Notes: a model not told the origin generated them from the letters alone. Positions 1 through 5,704 are shown, counted from the first letter of the stretch. The stretch: 5,704 bases of DNA from Puniceicoccales bacterium (GCA_031266155.1 JAISBO010000086.1:1-5704); one strand, 5' to 3'. Numbers and translations are program-made.

Positions 1-57
1 AAAGAAACCAAAATCTTCCATTTTCCGTTCCTGAACCATAGGCTTTGAACAAAAAAA

Positions 58-87
58 TTACATTATTTTAGCATTTTACAAGATAAT
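58..87 (+). promoter_or_regulatory. Possible weak promoter upstream of the glycosyltransferase
   Basis: TTACAT (58-63) and GATAAT (82-87) are separated by 18 bp and would start transcription near 94, ahead of the GTG at 148. The -35 box is poor and the surroundings are very AT-rich, so a chance match is likely. It is the best candidate I see in the first 147 bases, which hold no convincing gene. Confidence 0.22.
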
Positions 88-147
88 TTTTGATCTTTTT
101 TACAAAACCCTTGCAATGGCCGCTCCCTTTCTTTCCTTTTACGGTTT

Positions 148-1578
148 GTGGGATGTAGTGGCACTATTTTTGCAAGACCAAGGGGCAAAAAGCATAGTTA
201 CTGCCTGCCTCCGCCACCGATTTTCACTAGACCAACGGCAAAAAAATGTAACCGCCAAGCGTTGCCAATCGCAATGGTGGCAATATTTTTGCTCTTCCCC
301 GCAATCTTCGGAAGCCCATATTGCAAAGGTGCTTTACTATTTTTTATCAACTTATTCACATTCACCCTGCTGCTAAGAATGGCCTTGTTTTTTATGGGCA
401 TATTCCTGCATAAACCGAGCAATTATAAGGCCTACAATTTCGACGATGAGCAGCGAGAGTGGCCGCTCTATACCGTACTTCTGCCCCTGTACAAAGAAAA
501 AAAGGAAACCATCGCTAACCTCCTCTCTTCCATGGAAAATCTTAGCTATCCCAAGAGCAAAATAGATTTAAAAGTGCTTGTGCACGAGGGAGATGAAGAA
601 ACCATCGCCGCCGTTAATTTTTTGAAAAATATGCACATGCCCTTCGAAATTATTGAAGTTCCCCGGGGAGACGTGAGGTCAAAGCCAAATAGCTGTAATT
701 TTGGTCTCGCAAAGGCGAAGGGAAGATATTTGACAATCTATGACGCGGAAGATATGCCCGAAAAGTATCAGCTCAAAAAGGCTGTCCGGGCATTTGAAAC
801 TCTTCCAGGAGAATACGTTAGCTTACAAGCATCCTTGAATTTTTATAATAGGAGAGAAAATTTTTTAACGAAATGCTTTGCGGTGGAATATTCCATGTGG
901 TACGATTTTACCCTGCGTGCTATCAGCAAATTGAAGCTATTTTTCCCCCTCGGCGGAAATAGTAACCACTTTAAAACAAAGTTCTTAAAGGAATGGCACG
1001 GGTGGGACGCCTATAACGTGACAGAGGATGCCGATTTGGGGGTGGTCATAGGGAGGGGAGGCTATAAAATGGCCTTTCTCGAGTCAATCACCGAAGAGGA
1101 GGCCCCGACGACCTTAAAAGCCTGGATAAAGCAGAGGACCCGGTGGATGAAAGGGTTCATGTTGACGTTCTGCGGACATTTCGCAAGCCCACGGGAATTA
1201 TGTAAAAACTTAGGATTCGGCAATTTTACAATTTTTTTCGTGTTCGTATTTTTCTCTTTCCTGTCATTTCTCTCCCTCCCCTTCCTATGTGTGCTTGCGC
1301 TCGCACTATATTTGCGCGGGGATAATTCTTGCCATGATTTCTTGTTCAGCGGTCGACTGGCAGTGCCCTTTGCCCTACTCACTGTGACCTACTGGATCAT
1401 CGCCATCAGAAATAGGTTCCAAGGACTATTTTTAACCTCCTTTCTCTTTCCATTTTATTGGATTTTCCATCCCATAGCGAGCTTCCTTGCATTTTTGGAA
1501 CTCATAAGCAGGCCATTTTACTGGGATAAAACTGAGCACGGCCTCTCAAATTTTGTAAAAAATTGTACCCGTCGATAG
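148..1578 (+). CDS. Family 2 glycosyltransferase, integral membrane, alphaproteobacterial type
   Basis: It probably transfers sugar from a nucleotide-sugar to an envelope or exported polysaccharide; the substrate cannot be read from sequence. Counting from the GTG at 148: hydrophobic segments at about residues 41-56 and 60-86, then a cytosolic GT-A domain opening with YTVLLPLY (108-115). It carries the metal/nucleotide DAED motif (D199, D202), TED followed by D296 (catalytic-base region, 292-296), and QRTRW (329-333), the Q..RW acceptor motif of processive GT2 enzymes. Membrane segments follow at about 361-390, 404-422 and 426-455, then the tail PFYWDKTEHG typical of this alphaproteobacterial family. 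The start is uncertain: no good ribosome binding site precedes GTG148, and ATG274 just before the first membrane helix is an alternative. The LPPPP stretch upstream of the first helix resembles the same place in longer relatives, which have an extra N-terminal domain, so the gene may be 5'-shortened. In-frame stops lie at 46 and 91. Family call secure; start not. Confidence 0.88.
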   Translation: MGCSGTIFARPRGKKHSYCLPPPPIFTRPTAKKCNRQALPIAMVAIFLLFPAIFGSPYCKGALLFFINLFTFTLLLRMALFFMGIFLHKPSNYKAYNFDDEQREWPLYTVLLPLYKEKKETIANLLSSMENLSYPKSKIDLKVLVHEGDEETIAAVNFLKNMHMPFEIIEVPRGDVRSKPNSCNFGLAKAKGRYLTIYDAEDMPEKYQLKKAVRAFETLPGEYVSLQASLNFYNRRENFLTKCFAVEYSMWYDFTLRAISKLKLFFPLGGNSNHFKTKFLKEWHGWDAYNVTEDADLGVVIGRGGYKMAFLESITEEEAPTTLKAWIKQRTRWMKGFMLTFCGHFASPRELCKNLGFGNFTIFFVFVFFSFLSFLSLPFLCVLALALYLRGDNSCHDFLFSGRLAVPFALLTVTYWIIAIRNRFQGLFLTSFLFPFYWIFHPIASFLAFLELISRPFYWDKTEHGLSNFVKNCTRR

Positions 1579-1676
1579 TGAATCTTCCGTAAAAAATGAA
1601 TTGTGAAAGTGAAAAAATTGGTGCCCCATTGCCACACGCCATGGTAGATTTCTCCAGACATTGTCTCAAATTGTTA

Positions 1677-1703
1677 AAATTTTTCAAAAAAACACAAAAA
1701 TTT
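1677..1703 (+). terminator. AT-only hairpin after the glycosyltransferase, weak terminator candidate
   Basis: An 8-bp perfect inverted repeat, AAATTTTT (1677-1684) and AAAAATTT (1696-1703), flanks an 11-nt loop. It has no G-C pair and is followed by GTAAAAAATAA rather than a T-run, so as a terminator it is weak. It could instead be an AT-rich upstream element of the promoter that begins 11 bp later. Confidence 0.25.
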
Positions 1704-1714
1704 GTAAAAAATAA

Positions 1715-1743
1715 TTGACGCATGCTAGCGGCTGATGTAAAAT
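1715..1743 (+). promoter_or_regulatory. Near-consensus sigma70 promoter for the repeat/OTU-like gene
   Basis: TTGACG (1715-1720) and TAAAAT (1738-1743) are separated by exactly 17 bp; each box differs from consensus by one base, and an A/T-rich tract lies upstream. The expected transcript start is at about 1749-1751, on the ATG at 1751, so the message would be leaderless. No Shine-Dalgarno sequence precedes that ATG, which agrees with this reading. Confidence 0.65.
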
Positions 1744-1750
1744 TCATTGC

Positions 1751-4156
1751 ATGAGCGATGCAATTCCAGATGCGAATAGCCTAAGAGAAGTTTCACAACC
1801 AACGGAGCAGTCGGAAGGTGCAAGTTTTGGACCTCATACTATGGGACTAGGTCCAGGTGAAGGTGAACCTTCACATTCCGAAAGGCAAAGTGGCACCACT
1901 TTAGCAAAGCATGCTGCTGCTGTGGCATGTAATCCCACATTATGTGATGACATAGATAATGTTTTAATCCAAGCTCAGATTCCGACCGGACTAGGACGTG
2001 GAGATTTTTTAAGATTAAGAAACTGTACTATCGAACAACAGGCTTTAATAATACAATATGCTGTAGATATGATCTGTGGCGGTAATGAACCAGAACAGAC
2101 TGCTCAGATATGTGCAAACATGGTAATTTTATGTCAAGGTAAATTAAGGAATCCATTGGCAGGATGTTCCCCCGAACAACAAGCTTTTATAATACAACAT
2201 GGCATGGACATGATTGGCCATGGACTTGATACATCATCTGCAGCTCAAGCGTGTGCACAAATAACACTTTTATGTCAAGGTAAATTAAGGAATCCATTGG
2301 CAGGATGTTTCCCCGAACAACAAGCTTTTATAATACAACATGGCATGGACATGATTTGCCATGGACTTGATACAACATCTGCAGCTCAAGCGTGTGCACA
2401 AATAACAGTTTTATGTCAAGGCGAATTAGGAGGTTTATTGGCAGGATGTTCCCCCGAACAACAAGCTTTTATAATACAACATGGCATGAATATGATTAGC
2501 CGTGGACTTGATACAACATCTGCAGCTCAAGCGTGTGAGCAAATAACAGTTTTATGTCAAGGCGAATTAGGAGGTTTATTGGCAGGATGTACTCCCGAAC
2601 AACAAGCTTTAATAATACAACATGGCATGGATATGATTGGCCATGGACTTGATCCAACATCTGCAGCTCAAGCGTGTGCACAAATAACAGTTTTATGTCA
2701 AGGCGAATTAAGGAATCCATTGGCAGGATGTACTCCCGAACAACAGGGGCACATAATACGATATGGCATGGATATGATAGGTGACAACTATAGCTTAAGC
2801 TATGTGAAAGATGTTGGAAAAGGAATGGTAGAAATGTACCAAAAAAGAATAGGAAATATTTTTAGCCAGATTTCTATTACCAGTGAAGAAGAATCTTTAG
2901 CTGTGGCTCAACTAACCCATGAGGCGGCAACACTTCGTGCTCAAGCAACGGAAATTCTTACAGGAATTATGAGCGAGCACGGAACTAATTATGCTATTGT
3001 TGCCGATTGGCTGTTTTCTCATCAAAGGATGGGACCCAACAGTAATGGAGATAAAGCCATGAAGTATTTCTTATTTCAACAACTTGCAAATCAAGATGAA
3101 GCATCACTAAATGATAACTTTTATTTTTCAAAAGAAAGCGTATCAGATTTACAAGAGTCCTATGAGCGTTTCTTTGAAAAACTTATATGTGGTGAAGACA
3201 AAATTTCTTTCACCGGAAAGCAATATTACGATGCAATGGTATTATACAGAGCCTTTACAGCTGTTGGACTTTTGGAAGCAAATTATATTGGAAAAGTTCC
3301 CAACGGAGATAATAATTTTGAAATTGAGGTTCGCAGAAGTATACAATACCCTCCAAACCATTCCGTTCACGGGCATAGACAGGGAGATGTTTTTGAAGAT
3401 AAGCATGGGATAGTCGATTCCGCTGCCCTTATAAGTCCTCGCCACAAATGGCGCACACCCCTATATACAGTTCTTAAATTTACCACACCAATCTCCCGTA
3501 TTCATGCCGCTTATTTTCTATCCCAGCAACTTTGTTGTGAAGGGTTGTTAAGTGAACGAAAATCTCCAAACAATATTCCACCTGATAAACTCCGCCTGGA
3601 AAGAGAATTTGTTGCTCACCTTGGTGGGAGCCCGAAAATAATTATAGACAAACCAGCAGCACTGACTATCGACACACGATTTGGTCAATTTAGTGTTAAA
3701 GACATCGAGTCTGATGAAATGAATTGTTTTTGGGAAAGTGTAAGCCGATTTGTTTCCGAAGGCCCAAAATTCCCACATGCATCTGTTAGAGATAGGGTAA
3801 AAAAATTCCTTAAAAATAAAGGAAAAAAAGCAATTGAAAAGTTAGTGCCCAGTTTTAAGACTCCAGATAAGTCGCAATGGGGAACAGTACCCGAATATGG
3901 AGGAGAAGCTGAGGCAAAACTGGCGGCATTAGCATATGAACGTAGAGTTTTCATATTTTATCGTAATAGCCATATGCAAGGCTTCAATGCTGAAGGGGAA
4001 GAAATTAACATGGACCAACCAGATTTGCAAATTAACACAAAAAAACCAGATATGGACATCGTGCTGTATTTTGATTTAGACCCAGGTGGATCTCCCCAAA
4101 AAGGATATATACGAGCGCTTGAGTTTGCCCAGGCTGCTGCTGAGGATATTCAATAA
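1751..4156 (+). CDS. Repeat protein with divergent OTU-like cysteine protease C-terminus, candidate host effector
   Basis: The 801-residue product has four parts. Residues 1-55 are polar and rich in Ser, Gly and Glu, with no signal peptide or membrane helix. Residues 92-346 are five full and one partial 47-residue repeats. Residues about 347-645 are mixed alpha/beta sequence I do not recognise. Residues about 648-795 resemble an OTU (ovarian-tumour) deubiquitinase domain: NCFWESVS (Cys659) matches the DGNCLFRAIS nucleophile motif, HASVRDRVKKFL matches the LRxxVVxYL helix, Trp710 with YGGEAEAKLAALA (716 on) matches the WGG-E-ELxALA core, and IVLYFDL is the final strand. The usual His-Tyr after that strand reads Gly785-Tyr786, so activity is doubtful. 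Known OTU domains cleave ubiquitin chains, so a host target is an inference. ATG1751 is chosen because the promoter points to it; the next in-frame Met is residue 31 (1841), without a clear Shine-Dalgarno. Real gene: near certain; OTU-like domain: moderate. Confidence 0.9.
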   Translation: MSDAIPDANSLREVSQPTEQSEGASFGPHTMGLGPGEGEPSHSERQSGTTLAKHAAAVACNPTLCDDIDNVLIQAQIPTGLGRGDFLRLRNCTIEQQALIIQYAVDMICGGNEPEQTAQICANMVILCQGKLRNPLAGCSPEQQAFIIQHGMDMIGHGLDTSSAAQACAQITLLCQGKLRNPLAGCFPEQQAFIIQHGMDMICHGLDTTSAAQACAQITVLCQGELGGLLAGCSPEQQAFIIQHGMNMISRGLDTTSAAQACEQITVLCQGELGGLLAGCTPEQQALIIQHGMDMIGHGLDPTSAAQACAQITVLCQGELRNPLAGCTPEQQGHIIRYGMDMIGDNYSLSYVKDVGKGMVEMYQKRIGNIFSQISITSEEESLAVAQLTHEAATLRAQATEILTGIMSEHGTNYAIVADWLFSHQRMGPNSNGDKAMKYFLFQQLANQDEASLNDNFYFSKESVSDLQESYERFFEKLICGEDKISFTGKQYYDAMVLYRAFTAVGLLEANYIGKVPNGDNNFEIEVRRSIQYPPNHSVHGHRQGDVFEDKHGIVDSAALISPRHKWRTPLYTVLKFTTPISRIHAAYFLSQQLCCEGLLSERKSPNNIPPDKLRLEREFVAHLGGSPKIIIDKPAALTIDTRFGQFSVKDIESDEMNCFWESVSRFVSEGPKFPHASVRDRVKKFLKNKGKKAIEKLVPSFKTPDKSQWGTVPEYGGEAEAKLAALAYERRVFIFYRNSHMQGFNAEGEEINMDQPDLQINTKKPDMDIVLYFDLDPGGSPQKGYIRALEFAQAAAEDIQ
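2024..2788 (+). repeat. In-frame tandem array of 141-bp units, five full plus one partial
   Basis: Units start with a Cys codon at 2024, 2165, 2306, 2447, 2588 and 2729, an exact 141-bp (47-residue) period. The first is divergent; units 2-5 are nearly identical; the sixth fades after about 20 residues. Conserved landmarks are (S/T/F)PEQQA at positions 2-7, HGM at 12-14, a loop at about 18-24, AAQAC at 26-30 and LCQG at 36-39, with Cys at 1, 30 and 37. The pattern suggests two helices per unit stacking as an alpha-solenoid (inference). Units 1, 2 and 5 end in RNPLAG and units 3 and 4 in GGLLAG, a mosaic expected from recombination between copies. Confidence 0.95.
3692..4135 (+). other. OTU-like domain region within the repeat protein
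   Basis: Residues about 648-795. Cys659 (codon 3725-3727) lies in an Asn-Cys-Phe-Trp context corresponding to the OTU nucleophile motif, but the usual Asp-Gly before Asn-Cys is Glu-Met here. A helix with VRDRVKKFL follows at the usual distance, then Trp710, YGGEAEAKLAALA, a strand RRVFIFY and a last strand IVLYFDL. After it come Lys-Gly-Tyr-Ile where active OTUs have His-Tyr, and no His appears before the C-terminus. This is either a degenerate OTU, one using another His, or a look-alike fold; the call comes from motif reading by eye only. Confidence 0.5.
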
Positions 4157-4161
4157 TTAAT

Positions 4162-4183
4162 AAACTTGCAAAAAGTTTTTTTT
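4162..4183 (+). terminator. Weak intrinsic terminator or attenuator between the two genes
   Basis: AAACTT (4162-4167), loop GCAAA, AAGTTT (4173-4178), then a run of T to 4183. The T-run is good but the stem has a single G-C pair, so it would stop only part of transcription. It lies just after the stop of the repeat gene and may lower expression of the downstream gene rather than separate it. Confidence 0.4.
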
Positions 4184-4210
4184 GATAAACTTTAAAACTA
4201 AATAAAACAT

Positions 4211-4216
4211 AAAGGA
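4211..4216 (+). promoter_or_regulatory. Ribosome binding site that selects ATG4222
   Basis: AAAGGA lies 5 bases before the ATG at 4222. An earlier in-frame ATG at 4216 overlaps this motif and so cannot use it, which favours 4222. Confidence 0.6.
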
Positions 4217-4221
4217 TGTTC

Positions 4222-4614
4222 ATGGAAAAAATTAATAGAGCAGGTGCATCGATACAAACGCAAGACATAGGTAGTAATGTAAAAAAAATAAAGATAGAAA
4301 CTTTGCCAATAAAAGTTGTAGAAATCGGCGAACGTGGGGAAATATACCTATTGATTGGGAACCTCCCAGCGTCAATAAAGGAACCGAGGTTTCATCTTTT
4401 CGAAGAAAAGTTGGTCTACCTTGGCACCGAAGATTACACTAATGCATCTTGGGAGGATCTTTTGAATCCAGACGATATGTGGACACGTGGTTGTAGTGAT
4501 GATCCGCGTTTGCTAAAAATTGTATCGCTAATTTTTGGAGTCAATATGGATGCTGACCCGCAGCCGGATATAAAACACCTACGCGTTGGCCTTACTTTTG
4601 ATCCAATACTATAA
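4222..4614 (+). CDS. Hypothetical 130-residue soluble protein, possible partner of the repeat/OTU-like protein
   Basis: I do not recognise this protein. It is small and soluble, with no signal peptide or membrane segment. Residues about 20-50 look like beta strands (KIKIETLPIKVVEIG, EIYLLIGNL). They are followed by an acidic, Trp-containing stretch (WEDLLNPDDMW, about 76-86) and a C-terminal part with DPRLLKIVSLIFGV and HLRVGLTF. A clear ribosome binding site and a complete frame support a real gene. It starts 65 bp after the repeat gene, on the same strand and with similarly AT-rich codons; only a weak terminator-like hairpin lies between, so co-transcription is plausible. TTGATA (4182-4187) with TAAAAC 15 bp later could be a poor separate promoter. 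A chaperone, immunity or accessory role for the large protein rests on proximity alone. Confidence 0.7.
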   Translation: MEKINRAGASIQTQDIGSNVKKIKIETLPIKVVEIGERGEIYLLIGNLPASIKEPRFHLFEEKLVYLGTEDYTNASWEDLLNPDDMWTRGCSDDPRLLKIVSLIFGVNMDADPQPDIKHLRVGLTFDPIL

Positions 4615-5083
4615 TTATAGACTTTAGTGGGGTTCCAAGAAAGTTTATGGGGACTTTGGCGTATTTGTTACTTCATTCGCCATTCCATTTATTTGCCTGT
4701 GCCGTTAACTAACCGGGCTCTTTGTGTATCCCTTGTGCTTAATGTGCCATGCTGAGTGTAGTGTGCCTTGTCGCATTGTGTTGCAAAAAAAGTCTTTTCT
4801 GTTTAGCTACCTGGGCAAAACAGAAGACGTATAATTGGAAGCCAACAACCAACACACAGTCGAAAACCAATCAAGACCAACCAATAGCTGATGACTGTAC
4901 AAGCCGTATGAATCACGCTATTCCATCCCCCCCGGATCCCCCAATAAATCATAAGCTTATAATAATATAATAATAATCCATGGACTATAAGGCTGGGAAT
5001 GGTTCATGGGCGAATAGTGTAATGTGTGGGATAATGGTCCACTGTTTCCCATGAGCATAGGTGTCATGTACCTAACAATTGTC

Positions 5084-5228
5084 TTCCATGAACTCATGGA
5101 ATCATGGACAAGAAAGACCCAAATCCGTGTACCCGCGAAAGTTTCGTACTTCGCTTCGTTGAGACTACACGACAGCCCTGCAACTTTCGCAGGAGTTGCC
5201 ATAGGCCGAGTGAAATCGGGAGTTTTTT
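5084..5228. repeat. Cluster of nested inverted repeats
   Basis: TTCCATG/CATGGAA (5084-5090, 5095-5101; 4-nt loop). CGAAA-g-TTTCG palindrome (5136-5146). GCGAAAGTT (5135-5143) pairs with AACTTTCGC (5182-5190). CCTGC/GCAGG (5177-5181, 5189-5193) competes with GCAACT/AGTTGC (5180-5185, 5194-5199), since they share bases. CCGA/TCGG follows at 5206-5219. The pairings are exact; their function is unknown. Confidence 0.6.
5206..5228 (+). terminator. Terminator-like hairpin with T-run in the gene-poor region
   Basis: CCGA (5206-5209), loop GTGAAA, TCGG (5216-5219), then GAG and six T (5223-5228). The stem is only 4 bp, so the call is weak, but it directly follows the mutually exclusive hairpins at 5177-5199 and would suit the end of a short structured transcript. 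Confidence 0.28.
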
Positions 5229-5474
5229 CAACAGTCCATAGTCGCCGAGGTTGATTTGCTTCCCATGCTTCGGCCGTGCTGGCGCACCACTAGCATTCGG
5301 CCTTCGTTCCATTCGCAGTCCGAAGGGGGTTTACGTACTTCGCATCACACTGTAATTTTTATTTTTTATTTTTTGTGAGGGTAATGGTTTGTTCTCATCC
5401 TTGCCCATACCCAAAAAATAACGTTTTTTTGTCTAGGAAAAGGAATTTGAGAGTATTTGGAAGAGGGGATGGAT

Positions 5475-5704
5475 ATGTGGGTTTCAGTTTCGATTTTTGG
5501 AGGCCCCCGGAAAACCAATCCGAAATTCCGCAAAATCCATAGAAATGCTGGGCTCGCGGGTTATTCCTCACCATTGGAAAACATCATCGCACCCTGGCTA
5601 AAAGCTGGCAGCATCGGGTTCATATTCGGCAAGCATTGGATCGGTAAGACCTCGTTCGCCTGGGACATGGCGAACTGTATCAGCAAGGGGGAGGACTTCG
5701 GCCC
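5475..5704 (+). CDS. RecA/RepA-like P-loop ATPase (AAA_25 type), 3' end beyond window
   Basis: The open frame runs from a stop at 5448-5450 to the window edge. Counting from ATG5475, a linker of about 35 residues leads to a Trp-Leu-Lys-Ala-Gly turn and strand SIGFIF, then the Walker A motif GKHWIGKT (residues 52-59; Lys58 and Thr59 bind ATP phosphates and Mg2+). The helix SFAWDMANCIS and GEDFGP follow. This layout, with W(L)xAG before the strand and a (S/K)G turn after the helix, is that of RepA-like helicases and related ATPases of plasmids, phages and integrated elements. Walker B and the rest lie outside. GAGG (5463-5466) is well spaced for ATG5475; ATG5469 in the same frame is the alternative. 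Codons end in G or C far more often than in the repeat gene, suggesting a different origin. A role in replication or mobilisation is inference. Confidence 0.72.
   Translation, partial: MWVSVSIFGGPRKTNPKFRKIHRNAGLAGYSSPLENIIAPWLKAGSIGFIFGKHWIGKTSFAWDMANCISKGEDFG

Larger units (their letters stand above)
4615..5468. other. Gene-poor region, no convincing CDS or RNA gene
   Basis: Short open frames occur on both strands (4749-4970 and 5024-5254 forward; 4957-5202 and 5094-5312 reverse), but they overlap each other, lack ribosome binding sites and have unusual composition. I found no tRNA, transposase motif or CRISPR repeat. Visible features are a C-rich tract at 4926-4942, the 10-bp palindrome ATAAGCTTAT (4951-4960), an imperfect TAA tract to about 4977, a cluster of CATG sites (4979-5106), nested inverted repeats (5084-5343) and a T-rich tract at about 5354-5376. 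It may be decayed coding or mobile DNA, or may hold an unrecognised structured RNA. Confidence 0.6.

Noticed and set aside
116..376. Forward 86-residue open frame beginning with an ATG near the glycosyltransferase start
   Set aside because: It overlaps the glycosyltransferase frame, whose helices and family features are convincing; the product has no recognisable features and no ribosome binding site.
1502..1747. Reverse-strand 81-residue frame across the spacer before the repeat gene
   Set aside because: No Shine-Dalgarno sequence, overlap with the glycosyltransferase end, and the spacer carries a good forward promoter instead.
1751..1843. Secretion signal peptide on the repeat protein
   Set aside because: The first 55 residues have no basic-hydrophobic n/h regions; if exported, it would need a signal that cannot be read here.
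2024..2788. Regular repeat array as a possible CRISPR
   Set aside because: The 141-bp units are contiguous, in frame and coding, with no spacers.
4749..4970. Forward 73-residue frame with a hydrophobic Cys-rich start, like a lipoprotein or small toxin
   Set aside because: No ribosome binding site, a low-complexity Asn/Thr/Pro tail, and an end inside a TAA tract; looks like chance.
5024..5254. Forward 76-residue frame and overlapping reverse frames (4957-5202, 5094-5312), possible transposase remnant
   Set aside because: No transposase motif can be read in any frame, and three frames open over the same DNA suggest a structured or stop-poor stretch.
5240..5300. GTGCGCC on the reverse strand, resembling the 5' end of a group II intron
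   Set aside because: The conserved sequence that should follow and a domain V hairpin are absent, and no reverse transcriptase is present.

Overview
The window looks like a low-GC alphaproteobacterium, probably one living with or inside a eukaryotic host. Two observations support this. The first gene closely follows a glycosyltransferase family typical of alphaproteobacteria, and the central gene encodes a repeat protein with an OTU-protease-like C-terminus, a fold bacteria mostly use in host-directed effectors. The species cannot be named from the sequence alone. All convincing genes are on the + strand.

Layout: (1) about 148-1578, a membrane-embedded family 2 glycosyltransferase, intact at its C-terminus but with an uncertain and perhaps shortened N-terminus. 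(2) 1579-1750, an AT-rich spacer with a weak hairpin and a near-consensus sigma70-type promoter whose predicted transcript start falls on the next ATG. (3) 1751-4156, an 801-residue protein with a polar N-terminal leader, five complete and one partial copies of a 47-residue (141-bp) repeat, a middle region I do not recognise, and a divergent OTU-like C-terminus. (4) 4222-4614, a 130-residue protein of unknown function 65 bp downstream, possibly a partner. (5) 4615-about 5468, roughly 850 bp without a convincing gene but with clustered inverted repeats. (6) From about 5475 past the right edge, the start of a RecA/RepA-like ATPase with a clear Walker A motif and GC-richer codons.

The glycosyltransferase probably acts on cell-envelope polysaccharide and has no evident link to the rest. 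The repeat/OTU-like protein is the centre of interest. Neighbouring repeat copies differ almost only by amino-acid-changing substitutions, the repeats faintly echo TAL-effector repeats at both ends, and the OTU-like domain keeps the Cys region but seems to lack the usual His. The 130-residue gene may be co-transcribed with it. The ATPase fragment and the structured gene-poor stretch suggest the right side is accessory or mobile DNA, but no integrase, transposase or attachment site is visible.
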